Assembly (NCBI GenBank): GCA_964344765.1
Contig: CAYFOM010000032.1
Location: forward strand, 1-54,767
Length of the DNA: 54,767 bases
Source of the DNA: JACNIZ01 sp964344765
GTDB lineage: Bacteria; Planctomycetota; UBA1135
Direction: 5' to 3'
The notes below the pieces were generated by a model that saw only the letters and a list, made by a program, of their open reading frames with translations, was not told the DNA's origin and did not search any database. Numbering within the stretch: position 1 is the first letter of the stretch; every line of letters starts with the position of its first letter. Both the position numbers and the translations under genes were made by a program. Positions 33,898-42,917 of the stretch are shown in pieces.

Positions 33898-36537
33898 ATG
33901 TTTGCTCTGTTTTTGGGCATGGCTTTCCATGCCTTGAATCTTCACGTACCGCACGACGATGTCCACGGCATCGCCACCGCTCAATTAGCAAGCGGCGTGG
34001 AAGTCACGGTGATCGCAACCTCGCGAGACAGTCAGGTGTTGCACACCACCGACCGCGGTTTGTCTTGGCGTCCGGTTTTTGGCGATGGCCTTGAGTTGGC
34101 GCGCGCCGACATCGTGGTTTGGGATCCGCATCCCGACGCACAGCACTTTGTGATCGGCGGCGACGTCGGCATTTGGAGTTTTGATCCGGTAACTGGCAGG
34201 GTTGAGAAGTTCAATCAAGGATTGCCGACGGATTTGGAGGAGGTTTACGCGTGCCAGTTTGCGGTCCCCAATCCTGGCACCAATGGCCCGCTGTTGATGA
34301 TCAATAAGGTTGGCGATATTTGGGCTTACCAACATGCGCTTGGCCAATGGCAGCGTGCTTACCGAACTGGAATTGCCGATCCGCGCGGCCAGATTGCCAT
34401 CGTTCCGAATTACGACGCGGCCAGTTCCGATCCGCGGCGCAAGTCCATTGTTGCAGCAGCCGGCGGCATTCTGTTTTATAGCGATGACGCCGGGTTGAAC
34501 TGGCGCAAGCACCCGCAGTTCCGAGCTCCGGCGACTCAACCCGATGACCCGCTGATTAGTGCGGTTGCTTTTGCCGACGATTATGAAGTCTCCGGCAACA
34601 TGGTGTTGGCAACCTCTGTGCCCGAGACTTGGTCCTTCAGCGGCGACAAGGGAATGATTTATCAATCCAGCGATTTCGGCATCAGCTTCCAACTGGCGCA
34701 GGAGTTCAATACCTCGATTCGTTCCATTGTTGCCACGCCGGTCGGGCCGAGCGGCAATCGGTGGTTTATGGCATCGCCGTACGCCCATCCGCGCTTCATT
34801 TATCCGGACGATAGCTACGGCATTTTGCGTAGCAACGACGGCGGTTTGACTTGGGACGACTACGGTAGCTGGCAGGATTTTGCGATGGAAATCGATTCCG
34901 CCGAAACCGTGCCCGGTGGCCGGGCGCTCATTCACGACTTCGAAGTGCTGCCTGATTTTGCAACCACCGGTCGCGTCATCTTTGGGCGCAGCGAAGGCTT
35001 GTACTACTCCGACGACGAAGGCTACCAATGGATTCGTCGTTCCTATCGACCGTCGGCTCAGATTCGCGGCATTGATGCGGCGATTGATCAAAACGGCGAT
35101 TTGATTGCTTTTGCCGGTGGTTACGGAACCGGCACGCTGCGCCATAACCTGACGACGGGTACGGTCGACGTCCTGTCCGGCGGCACCAACTCGTACGTGC
35201 ACGGTGTCGCTTGCTCACCGCGATACAACCTCGATGGAATGCTCATCGTTGGGGGTTGGCGTGGACCTTCGATTTGGTACGACCCGGCGATCGGTGCGGT
35301 GAACCCGCACAACACCCTCGGTTGGATGGGAGTGTCGTTGGACCATCACATCGGTTATGTGCGCGGGATTGCCTTTTCGCCGGATTTCGACGCGCGCGGA
35401 GTTCCGGGATCCGATCAAGTGTTTTTCATCTCGACGTCGAGCGAGCAGAACACCAACTTTGTCACCATGGACGGTGGTAAATCGCTGATTCCGCTTGATG
35501 AGCTCACCGACGGATCGCCGGCGCCCTTCCTGCGTTACCTAGCAGTCGCGCCGAGCTTCGACTCCACGTTGATGGCCGGTCCGCAGGACGTTTATGGAGT
35601 GGATGGCAAGGACCTTTACCGTTTGAACGGAACGCAGTGGGAACTCATTTACCACCTGCCCAAAAAGGTGCGCAGAATCACCGCCGCGCCCGACTTCGAC
35701 CGTGACCCCGGCACTCCGGGATTGCCGCGTTTGTTCATCGCCATGCAGACGGCTCCTTATGTGATGGAATTCATCGACGAGTTCGGCAACCCGACGGTGA
35801 TTGAACATTCGGCAGGTGTGGGGGAAGCCACTCCGGTTTCGCTTGCTTGCCCGTCCAACTTTGCTTCCACGCAAACGGTGTACATGGCAACTTTTTCGTC
35901 GGGAGTGAAGAAGATCGATCTCAGTCAGCCGTCGCCGGAATGGGTTCCGGTTGGCTTGAACTTCCCCGATCTTTGGCTAAGCAACATGACCTTGGCGCCG
36001 AACTTCCATCAAAACCCGACGCTGATCATCGGTTCGCAAGACGGCGTGATTTACTGCAAAGACGAACCCGGCGAAGAATGGCAATTCAATATGCCGCCGA
36101 CCTTGCGCGATAATGAAGCGCCCGAGTTTCAGTACTACGCGCCGGGGCAAGCGGGTGTCGTCGACGATAGCCGAACTTGGCGTTGGGAAATCACCGACAC
36201 CTTCGCCACGCGCCAAAGTACCGACCTCAAGTTCATCGACAATACGATGCATACGACCAGCAACGATGGCTCGTACTTCGAAGCATCCGAGTACTCCGGT
36301 GATCTCAAGTTGCACACTTTCCGCGGGCCGGAATGCGGCTCGGTCACGATTACGGTGGAGAACTACTGGACCGGCACCTTTCTCGGCACCAAAACCGTCG
36401 ACCTGAGCGCCAGCAAGTGGCAAAACTGGAGCGTGGCGATGACCTTCCCCTTCCAGCCGGTGCGCATCCGCGTCGAGGCGAATTTGGACCCGGGAGAGCT
36501 GTTCCACTTCGACGGAATGACCTTCGGTCCGCGCTAG
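33898..36537 (+). CDS. Large secreted BNR/sortilin-type propeller protein
   Basis: 879 residues starting with a short hydrophobic leader (MFALFLGMAFHALNL). The body is built from BNR/Asp-box-like motifs: TTDRGLSWRPVF, SDDAGLNWRKH, SSDFGISFQL, SNDGGLTWDDY and SDDEGYQWIRR, as in sialidases, VPS10 and photosystem-stability-factor-like proteins, with linking segments containing SPDFD and APSFD. No sialidase catalytic arginine triad or tyrosine nucleophile is obvious. A final beta domain (about 750-879; VDDSRTWRWEITDTFATRQ) may bind carbohydrate or serve as an anchor. Probably a structural or binding surface protein. Confidence 0.8.
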   Translation: MFALFLGMAFHALNLHVPHDDVHGIATAQLASGVEVTVIATSRDSQVLHTTDRGLSWRPVFGDGLELARADIVVWDPHPDAQHFVIGGDVGIWSFDPVTGRVEKFNQGLPTDLEEVYACQFAVPNPGTNGPLLMINKVGDIWAYQHALGQWQRAYRTGIADPRGQIAIVPNYDAASSDPRRKSIVAAAGGILFYSDDAGLNWRKHPQFRAPATQPDDPLISAVAFADDYEVSGNMVLATSVPETWSFSGDKGMIYQSSDFGISFQLAQEFNTSIRSIVATPVGPSGNRWFMASPYAHPRFIYPDDSYGILRSNDGGLTWDDYGSWQDFAMEIDSAETVPGGRALIHDFEVLPDFATTGRVIFGRSEGLYYSDDEGYQWIRRSYRPSAQIRGIDAAIDQNGDLIAFAGGYGTGTLRHNLTTGTVDVLSGGTNSYVHGVACSPRYNLDGMLIVGGWRGPSIWYDPAIGAVNPHNTLGWMGVSLDHHIGYVRGIAFSPDFDARGVPGSDQVFFISTSSEQNTNFVTMDGGKSLIPLDELTDGSPAPFLRYLAVAPSFDSTLMAGPQDVYGVDGKDLYRLNGTQWELIYHLPKKVRRITAAPDFDRDPGTPGLPRLFIAMQTAPYVMEFIDEFGNPTVIEHSAGVGEATPVSLACPSNFASTQTVYMATFSSGVKKIDLSQPSPEWVPVGLNFPDLWLSNMTLAPNFHQNPTLIIGSQDGVIYCKDEPGEEWQFNMPPTLRDNEAPEFQYYAPGQAGVVDDSRTWRWEITDTFATRQSTDLKFIDNTMHTTSNDGSYFEASEYSGDLKLHTFRGPECGSVTITVENYWTGTFLGTKTVDLSASKWQNWSVAMTFPFQPVRIRVEANLDPGELFHFDGMTFGPR

Positions 36538-36606
36538 AAACCTGACCTGAGTTCGCCGACGGCGAGGGGATTTGTCAGCCCGCGAATTCTGCCTTAGGGT
36601 GGGAAT

Positions 36607-37905
36607 ATGCGGCTGAAACTGATCCCCTGCTTGCTCGTTGCATCCATCCCTATTTCGTGGGGATTGGATCATCACTCCCCGTCAACCAGCCACGCCTCGG
36701 TCGGTGGCCACAACCACGGCAGCCACACCGGCGGCCTGCCGTGGGATCAGCGAAAGCGCTGCGGCACCGATGATCGCCAGCCACTGGGTCCGGGAGTGAC
36801 GGTGGACCCGGCAGATTGCGGTTACTGGACCAACTCGCCGCAGCCCGAGTACGAGCCGACCTTCACCTACGACATCCCGGTCGTTTTTCACGTGATTCAA
36901 AATTCATCGGGCGACGGCTTTTTGAGTGAAGCGACGATTCGCGATCAGATCGACGTGCTCAATGAGGACTTCCAGGCCATCGCCGGCTCGCCGGGCGCAC
37001 CTGGGAATAACGCGATGATCCGCTTTCATTTGGCGACCACCGACCCACAGGGCAATCCGACCAACGGCATCACTTACACCACCAACAACACGTGGTACAT
37101 GGACTCGGGCAATTACTGGGATCCGTTGGCGTGGGATACCAACCACTACCTCAACATTTACACCAACGTGATTCCGTGCTGTTACGGATACGTCGCTGAT
37201 TTTCCGCAGACTGGAATCGTCGGCACCAATGAAGACCGCGTAGTGCTGTGGTGGGAAGCCGTCGGCAAGCAGCCGACCAGTGGTTGGCCGGGCAACATGG
37301 GGCGTACGGCAACGCATGAAGTCGGCCATTATTTGGGCTTGTATCACACCTTTGATTCAGGCTGCGGTTCGGCCAGCAACTGTTACGGCACCAGTGATTT
37401 GATTTGCGATACCAACCAGCAAAGGAATCCCAATTACGGATGCCCGAGTTCGGCCAATTCGTGCGGCAGTCCCGACCCGTACCACAACTACATGGATTAC
37501 ACCGACGACGTGTGCTTGTGGGAATTCACGCCGGAGCAAGTCAATCGCATGCGTTGCGTGTTGGAGCATTGGCGGCCGGATTTGTGGTCCATCGCCGGTC
37601 CGACTTTGTCGGTGACCAACCTAACCGCCGGTCAGCAAGTGCTGGTCGAAATCACCGACGCCACGCCGAATAACCAGTGCTACTTCGCTTGGTCGTTGAA
37701 TGGTGGAGGGCCGACCTCCACACCGTTCGGCGACGCAATGGTCACGCCGCCGTACACGCTGCTGACTTTGCCCACCGATGGAAATGGCTATGCCTCGTAC
37801 AGCAGCAATGTGCCTGCTGGTGCGGCGGGAGTACCTGTGTGGCTCCACGGCGTCGACATCGGTTCGTCGATGATGTTGAACGCGTTGGCGATGACGGTTC
37901 AGTAG
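36607..37905 (+). CDS. Secreted M43-family zinc metalloprotease
   Basis: 432 residues, a pappalysin/ulilysin-type metzincin. Signal peptide at about 1-20. The zinc site is HEVGHYLGLYH with His237, Glu238, His241 and His247, and the Met-turn is in HNYMDYTDDVC. The central insertion containing CGSASNCYGTSDLICDT and CPSSANSC shows the conserved disulphide cysteines of the family. After about 325 comes a ~100-residue module (PTLSVTNLTAGQQVLVEITD ... VWLHGVDIGSSMM) like that at the end of the cupredoxins. It should be a calcium- and zinc-dependent extracellular endopeptidase. Its last 7 bp overlap the convergent hxlR gene. Confidence 0.92.
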   Translation: MRLKLIPCLLVASIPISWGLDHHSPSTSHASVGGHNHGSHTGGLPWDQRKRCGTDDRQPLGPGVTVDPADCGYWTNSPQPEYEPTFTYDIPVVFHVIQNSSGDGFLSEATIRDQIDVLNEDFQAIAGSPGAPGNNAMIRFHLATTDPQGNPTNGITYTTNNTWYMDSGNYWDPLAWDTNHYLNIYTNVIPCCYGYVADFPQTGIVGTNEDRVVLWWEAVGKQPTSGWPGNMGRTATHEVGHYLGLYHTFDSGCGSASNCYGTSDLICDTNQQRNPNYGCPSSANSCGSPDPYHNYMDYTDDVCLWEFTPEQVNRMRCVLEHWRPDLWSIAGPTLSVTNLTAGQQVLVEITDATPNNQCYFAWSLNGGGPTSTPFGDAMVTPPYTLLTLPTDGNGYASYSSNVPAGAAGVPVWLHGVDIGSSMMLNALAMTVQ

Positions 37906-38261
37906 CTCCCAGTATTTGCGCTCGATTCTTCAGCCAACTTGGTCTGTTTGAACGCGCTGCCCCAGTCCTGCATGCATTGCAAGATTGGGGCGAGTGACTG
38001 TCCGAACTCGGTGACCGCGTATTCCACCCGCGGCGGCACCTCCGGGTAGACGGTGCGGCTGATCACGCCATCGGCTTCCAGCTCGCGCAGCTGCAAGGTG
38101 ATCATGCGTTCGGTGGCGTTTGGGGTGAGTCGGCGCAGCTCTCCGAAGCGTTTGCTGCCGGCCAAAAGGTGGCAAACCAGGATTGCCTTCCATCTTCCGC
38201 CAATTACGCTGAGAGTTGCTTCGACGTCGCAACCTGTTTTCCAGTTGTACTTTCGGACCAT
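37899..38261 (-). CDS. HxlR-family winged-helix transcriptional regulator
   Basis: 120 residues. The HxlR signature is complete: a single N-terminal Cys11 in KTGCDVEATL, IGGRWKAILVCHLL, RFGELRRLTPNATERMITLQLRELEADGVI and the wing PPRVEYAVTEFG. In characterised members (such as HypR and YodB) the N-terminal Cys senses electrophiles, quinones or disulphide stress. It is divergently arranged with an MDR/quinone-oxidoreductase-like gene, a typical pairing in which the regulator represses the detoxifying enzyme. The N-terminal Cys retained here fits thiol-based sensing; the inducer is inferred. Confidence 0.93.
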   Translation of the reverse strand: MVRKYNWKTGCDVEATLSVIGGRWKAILVCHLLAGSKRFGELRRLTPNATERMITLQLRELEADGVISRTVYPEVPPRVEYAVTEFGQSLAPILQCMQDWGSAFKQTKLAEESSANTGSY

Positions 38262-38314
38262 TGTGGGTACTCGCAGTGGGTGACCTTTTTCATACTTACA
38301 TAAATGTGGGTACT
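38262..38314. promoter_or_regulatory. Candidate HxlR operator: two TGTGGGTACT repeats
   Basis: TGTGGGTACT occurs at 38262-38271, immediately upstream of the hxlR start codon, and again at 38305-38314, 34 bp before the oxidoreductase start. The copies are 43 bp apart, about four helical turns, so dimers could bind the same DNA face and control both divergent genes. Binding is inferred from position and repetition. Confidence 0.5.
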
Positions 38315-38347
38315 TGTCAAAAGGTTGGTGAGCCCTAATCTTCCATC

Positions 38348-39379
38348 ATGATGAAAGCATTCGCCCACACCGAAGCCGTCGCCCTTACCGCCGACCAGCC
38401 GCTGATCGAATTGGAAGCACCGATGCCCGAACCCGGTGCCCACGATTTATTGGTCGAGGTGCGCGCCGTTTCGATGAACCCGGTCGACGTCAAGGTTCGC
38501 GAACTTATGGCTCCGGAAGGTCCGCACCGCATCCTCGGTTGGGATGCAGCTGGCGTAGTCAAAGCCGTCGGCGCCGACGTCACCCGCTTCAAGCCGGGCG
38601 ACGAAGTTTTTTACGCCGGCGAATTCACCCGCCCAGGATCCAACGCCGATTTCCAACTGGTCGATGAACGCATCACCGGCCGCAAGCCGAGCACGCTCAA
38701 CTACGCGCAATCGGCCGCCCTGCCGTTGACGTCGATCACTGCGTGGGAAATTTTGTTCGACTGCTTCGGTTTGAAGCCGGCGGAGCAGATCAGCGCCGAT
38801 CACAAAGACGGATCCGGCGATGCATTGCTCATCATCGGCGCTGCCGGTGGCGTCGGCTCGATCATGATTCAATTGGCGAAGAAGTTGACCGGGCTAACCG
38901 TCATTGCCACGGCGTCGCGACCCGACACCGAAGAATGGGTCAAGAAGATGGGGGCGGACCATGTCATCAACCACCGCAACCCGTTGAATAAAGAGATGGA
39001 AGAGCTGGGAATCACGCCGCGCTATGTTGCGTCGCTGACTCATACCGATCAGCACTTTGCAGCGATCGTTGACCTCATTCAGCCGCGCGGTCACCTAGCC
39101 TTGATCGACGATCCGCAGAACCTAGATATCAGCCCAATCAAACTTAAAGCGCTTTCGCTGAGTTGGGAGTTCATGTTCACGCGCCCGCTGTTTCAAACCG
39201 CCGACATGGATGTGCAGCATCAACTACTCAACCGCGTGGCTGATTTAGTTGATGCCGGCGAGCTGCAAACCACGATGAACCACCACGCCGGCGAAATGAC
39301 TCTCGCCAATTTGCTTAACGCACACAAGCTGCAAGAAACCGGCACTGCCATTGGCAAGACGGTTCTTGAGCTTGCGTAA
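38348..39379 (+). CDS. Zinc-type alcohol dehydrogenase/quinone oxidoreductase family protein
   Basis: 343 residues of the MDR superfamily, subfamily 'zinc-binding alcohol dehydrogenase family' (TIGR02817-like). An N-terminal GroES-like domain (LLVEVRAVSMNPVDVKVRE, GWDAAGVVKAVG, FKPGDEVFYAG) precedes a Rossmann NADPH domain (ALLIIGAAGGVGSIMIQLAKK at about 160-180, then VIATASRP). The usual structural zinc cysteines are absent, as in quinone oxidoreductases. It probably reduces quinones or enones with NADPH and fits the divergent HxlR regulator. ATG at 38348 or at 38351 are both possible. Confidence 0.9.
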   Translation: MMKAFAHTEAVALTADQPLIELEAPMPEPGAHDLLVEVRAVSMNPVDVKVRELMAPEGPHRILGWDAAGVVKAVGADVTRFKPGDEVFYAGEFTRPGSNADFQLVDERITGRKPSTLNYAQSAALPLTSITAWEILFDCFGLKPAEQISADHKDGSGDALLIIGAAGGVGSIMIQLAKKLTGLTVIATASRPDTEEWVKKMGADHVINHRNPLNKEMEELGITPRYVASLTHTDQHFAAIVDLIQPRGHLALIDDPQNLDISPIKLKALSLSWEFMFTRPLFQTADMDVQHQLLNRVADLVDAGELQTTMNHHAGEMTLANLLNAHKLQETGTAIGKTVLELA

Positions 39380-39395
39380 TCGACCGGCTGCAGGC

Positions 39396-40091
39396 CTAGT
39401 GAATCCGCCAAGCGCCGGAGTTGCTGAGCTTGCAGCTATCTACGTCCAACGCTTGCAGGTACACAAACATGCCCAAGGTTCCCGGCGGCACGTTACTGGG
39501 GAAGGACAGGGTGCCGGTGGCGTCGGCGTTTTGCACGGTGACGACGTTGACCGGGTTGGATAGGTCGACGGTCATCAGGCCACAGGCGCCGGTGTTCATG
39601 TTGGTCGGGCCTTGGCCGGTGAGCGAGTAGGCGACGCCGACCGGCTTGCCGGCGGTGCAGTTGGAAACGGTGATCGTGGAAACACCACCTTCCTCGAGGT
39701 TGCTCACTTCCAGCAAAGGAGTAAACGGTAGTTCCACAGTGATGTTGCCGACCATTCCGCCGGCGAGGTGCGGCGCGCAGTGGTAATCAAACGAGGTTCC
39801 TTGCAAACCCAGATTCGCTGCGTGATCCAGCAGTGCCTGGTCAAACACAACTTGATAGGTGTTCGGCGGAGTCGTCGGCGCACCGGAATCAAAGACGCCG
39901 TGGAAGGACTTCACATCGTGGTAGCCGTTGACCCACACCCATAGCACGGTGTCGCCGAGCTCGATAGTCAACTCGTCAGGACTAAAACTATTGCCGCCGC
40001 CGGCCGGACCGACGGAAACCGTGTGGGTGGTTTGGGCCGACGCTATGCCGGCGGTGAGGACGAAAAGTAGCAGCGGGAGAATTTGGCGCAT
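39396..40091 (-). CDS. Secreted cupredoxin (plastocyanin-like) protein, copy 2
   Basis: 231 residues, colinear with the protein at 20615-21310 and very similar along its whole length. The signal peptide is MRQILPLLLFVLTAGIASAQ. Type I copper ligands are at the same positions: His58 (GYHDV), Cys105, His108 and Met113 (FDYHCAPHLAGGM). The C-terminal module ends with the same dozen residues, CKLSNSGAWRIH. Differences lie mainly around the copper loop (HCAPHLAGG against FCSPHLHVG), which may tune the redox potential. A perfect 8-bp hairpin lies 10 bp upstream of the start. Likely a periplasmic or surface copper electron carrier. Confidence 0.9.
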   Translation of the reverse strand: MRQILPLLLFVLTAGIASAQTTHTVSVGPAGGGNSFSPDELTIELGDTVLWVWVNGYHDVKSFHGVFDSGAPTTPPNTYQVVFDQALLDHAANLGLQGTSFDYHCAPHLAGGMVGNITVELPFTPLLEVSNLEEGGVSTITVSNCTAGKPVGVAYSLTGQGPTNMNTGACGLMTVDLSNPVNVVTVQNADATGTLSFPSNVPPGTLGMFVYLQALDVDSCKLSNSGAWRIH

Positions 40092-40101
40092 GGCGGGTCT
40101 A

Positions 40102-40121
40102 GGGGATTCGGAGGAATCCCC
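40102..40121. repeat. Perfect hairpin upstream of cupredoxin copy 2
   Basis: GGGGATTC-GGAG-GAATCCCC, an 8-bp perfect stem with a 4-nt loop, between the beta-helix gene (stop at 40197) and the cupredoxin start (40091). No T tract follows in the minus direction. It may end transcription of the upstream gene weakly or act in the cupredoxin 5' leader. The same element is not seen upstream of copy 1. Confidence 0.5.
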
Positions 40122-40196
40122 ATTTGACCAATTGAGACGAATTCTCGCTAGGGGAAATGCGTCATCCTTTGCAACGCCACAGCAAACTTCCTTTGC

Positions 40197-42917
40197 CTAC
40201 GGCATCGGCCTCAAGCGAATTTCCTCGAGGTTGGTGATCGAATTCACACCACCAAAGACCACGCCCTGCAGGAACGCAGGGCCGACGAAACCTGGGATGG
40301 CGTCGGCGCGGGCGATATAGACGCCGCTGGCGGGAACTCGGGCGTCGAGCACTTCAAAGGAATTGTGTTGGCTGATGCCGAGCGTGCCGAAGCGGGTGTG
40401 CCAGGTTCCTTCGAACTGCGAGCCGCCGATGGTGAACGCATCGCCGGGGAAGCCGGTGACGATTATTTGCACGCGGTAACCCTCGGAGCGGTGGATGGGG
40501 TCAACGCGCAGATCCGGAGCGGGAAGCAGCGGCGACGCAGAAGTCACCACACCCAGAGCCGGGTCGTCGGCGTTGTCGTAGATCATTGCGTCGATCGCAA
40601 GCGGGTCGGTGGTACCCCAATAAGTCGACGTCATGTCCAGCGGGTCGTTGCAGCGCTTCAAACGCACCGCAAAATCGGCGTGACCGGCGATGATGTTATG
40701 TCCACCTGCCGAACCATTCATGTCCAGCGCTACCAAATTGCCGGTGCCGCCGCGCTCATCGATGAACAATCCAGTTGTCGCATTCAAGAAACAGTTGTCG
40801 CGCAGCACTGCGTGAAGATCGGACGAACCGGTTGCAGCGTGTGGCGTTACGTACAAACCATAAGTCGCCGAACCGGAACCATCGCTGACGTTCCCGGTCA
40901 TGTTGTAAGCGCCAGCGCCGTTGCCATAAAGCGAGAAACCGGAAGTATGCCACGGGCGGCTAATCGCGCGGTTGTCGATGAAGTCCACATCGTGGTGATT
41001 GGATTCGCCCATGAACCCAACATCGCAACCACTAGCACCGTTGCCGTTCAAAGTGTTCGGCCCAATCGCATTGCTGACGGTAAAGCCGACGTCGCAATTC
41101 AAAGCGTAATTGTCGATCATCGAAATCGAGCTGCTTTGTAGCGCTAAGAAACCGCGGCTTTCACAATCGCGCACCGTATTGCCGACGTCCACGCCGCCAA
41201 CGGTGCCGGTGGATTGCACAAACACAATGCCGCCGCCGGTGTCGACGTCGATTCCGCAATCTTCGACGATCGAGTTCTCAATGCGTAAGTTGTTGGATTG
41301 GAAGGCCTGAATGCCATGCATGCCTTGATGCACAAACACATCATGCACAAAACCGTTGTCGGCTAAGTCAAAGCGAACCACCGAATCCAAACGGTCGCCG
41401 GTGCCGTTGCTCCAGCCGTCAATCCACATGTTGCTGATTTCAACATCGTTGGCGGTCACGGTGATCACATCCGCACCGACGTTGGGTCCGACCTCATCGC
41501 CAAACACGCGTGTACCAGTGTGAATCTCTTCGCCATTGCCGGAGCCTTGCAGAGTCAAGCTCTTGTGCACAACCACCGAGCCGATGTAATCGCCCAGTGC
41601 CACCGAAACCAACCCGCCAGGATCCACAGCATCGACGCCTTCCTGAATGGTCAAGAAATCGGCGCCGCCGGCAGAATCCACGTTCACCACGTCAATCACG
41701 GCGTTGCTGAAGTCCACCAAACCCAACGCTGGGTCATCCACTTGGTGGTAAATGCTGTTTTCAATCGAAGCAGCCGTGGCAACTCCCCACGAGTTGTAGC
41801 TGGCATCAATGTTGTTGTCGCAGTTGAGCAAACGCAGGTTCAAATTCGAAATCCCGCGGAAGGTGTTGTGATCGCCCAGTGCACCGCCGATGACCAAATC
41901 CACCAATTCATGCTTCGACGCACTGGTTTCCTGGAACACAATGCCGTTGGTCAAGTTCAAGAACTGATTGCGCTTGACGTGACCAATGATGGTGTTGGTT
42001 CCCCATGGCGACAAGTCGGTATTCGCCTTAATGCCATGTGCGTTGTAACCGGCTTGACCATCAATGAAGTTATCCTCAATGAAGCTATTCGCCGTCGAAC
42101 CAAACAGGTTAAAGGCATAACCGCAATTGATAAACGTGTTGTGATGACTGGTCACGTCGGCATGCAAGCCGATCATTTGGTGACCTTGATCGCAATCGGT
42201 GATCAAGTTTTCATAAACCGCCGACGGACCCTGGCAGCCGTTGGTCAGCACACCCAAATCGCAGTTGCTGATGTCGTTCTGAAAAATATCACCAGTCGAA
42301 CGGTTGTGGTTGACGATACCCAAGCTGCAGTGCACGACCTCATTGTTTTCAATGGTGCCGGTTCCATACCACAACATGATGCCGGTCGATTCCATCGGCA
42401 TTGCTTTGGCGTTGCGCACGAAGTTATTGCGAATCAAATGGTCGCTTCCGGTCGACGCTGAAATTGCGCGCAACTCAAAATTTCGCGCGGTGCAGTTATC
42501 CACCGTCAGTCGATCCCACGGACCAGTCTCGTAATTCACGATCACGCCGTTGCGCGCATCCAAGTTCAACGGCAGGTTTGGATTATTGCCGTTGAAGGTC
42601 AAGTCGCGCAGCGTGACGTCGTCGGCTTCGATCATGCACAACTGCGTGGTCGTCGAAATCTGCGCGCCGACGCCACTGCCGGGGTTCGACGTCGCCGGGT
42701 AGATGGTGACCACATCGCCGGTCACCGCCTCGATGGTCACCGAAGTATGGACCACCAAGTCTTCTTCGTAAGTGCCACCCACAACCTGAATCAGGTCGCC
42801 GGGTGCGGACGAGTCAATCGCGGCTTGAATGGTGGTGAAATCACCGCCGCCGTTTGAATCTACAGTCCAGGTGCCCGCCAGCAGCGCCGGCGTCAAAATC
42901 GACAGGAATAAGTTCAT
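40197..42917 (-). CDS. Secreted double parallel-beta-helix protein
   Basis: 906 residues. Short signal peptide (NLFLSILTPALLAGTW). Two tandem right-handed beta-helix modules: the first starts TWTVDSNGGGDFTTIQAAID at about 16, the second VVNVDSAGGADFLTIQEGVD at about 395. Both openings are the typical N-cap of pectate-lyase-like helices. Many NNF/NCD/IENN turn motifs follow (RNNFVRNAKA, IENSIVEDCG). A ~105-residue C-terminal module ends the protein. These folds occur in polysaccharide lyases and adhesins; I find no confident catalytic Asp/Arg set, so an adhesive or glycan-binding surface role is as likely. Its ATG overlaps the stop of the upstream membrane-protein gene by 4 bp. Confidence 0.87.
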   Translation of the reverse strand: MNLFLSILTPALLAGTWTVDSNGGGDFTTIQAAIDSSAPGDLIQVVGGTYEEDLVVHTSVTIEAVTGDVVTIYPATSNPGSGVGAQISTTTQLCMIEADDVTLRDLTFNGNNPNLPLNLDARNGVIVNYETGPWDRLTVDNCTARNFELRAISASTGSDHLIRNNFVRNAKAMPMESTGIMLWYGTGTIENNEVVHCSLGIVNHNRSTGDIFQNDISNCDLGVLTNGCQGPSAVYENLITDCDQGHQMIGLHADVTSHHNTFINCGYAFNLFGSTANSFIEDNFIDGQAGYNAHGIKANTDLSPWGTNTIIGHVKRNQFLNLTNGIVFQETSASKHELVDLVIGGALGDHNTFRGISNLNLRLLNCDNNIDASYNSWGVATAASIENSIYHQVDDPALGLVDFSNAVIDVVNVDSAGGADFLTIQEGVDAVDPGGLVSVALGDYIGSVVVHKSLTLQGSGNGEEIHTGTRVFGDEVGPNVGADVITVTANDVEISNMWIDGWSNGTGDRLDSVVRFDLADNGFVHDVFVHQGMHGIQAFQSNNLRIENSIVEDCGIDVDTGGGIVFVQSTGTVGGVDVGNTVRDCESRGFLALQSSSISMIDNYALNCDVGFTVSNAIGPNTLNGNGASGCDVGFMGESNHHDVDFIDNRAISRPWHTSGFSLYGNGAGAYNMTGNVSDGSGSATYGLYVTPHAATGSSDLHAVLRDNCFLNATTGLFIDERGGTGNLVALDMNGSAGGHNIIAGHADFAVRLKRCNDPLDMTSTYWGTTDPLAIDAMIYDNADDPALGVVTSASPLLPAPDLRVDPIHRSEGYRVQIIVTGFPGDAFTIGGSQFEGTWHTRFGTLGISQHNSFEVLDARVPASGVYIARADAIPGFVGPAFLQGVVFGGVNSITNLEEIRLRPMP

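Noticed and set aside
33985..35202. Long antisense frame (405 codons) opposite the BNR-repeat gene
   Set aside because: It mirrors a strongly supported gene and has no recognisable domain; long antisense frames are expected in GC-rich DNA.
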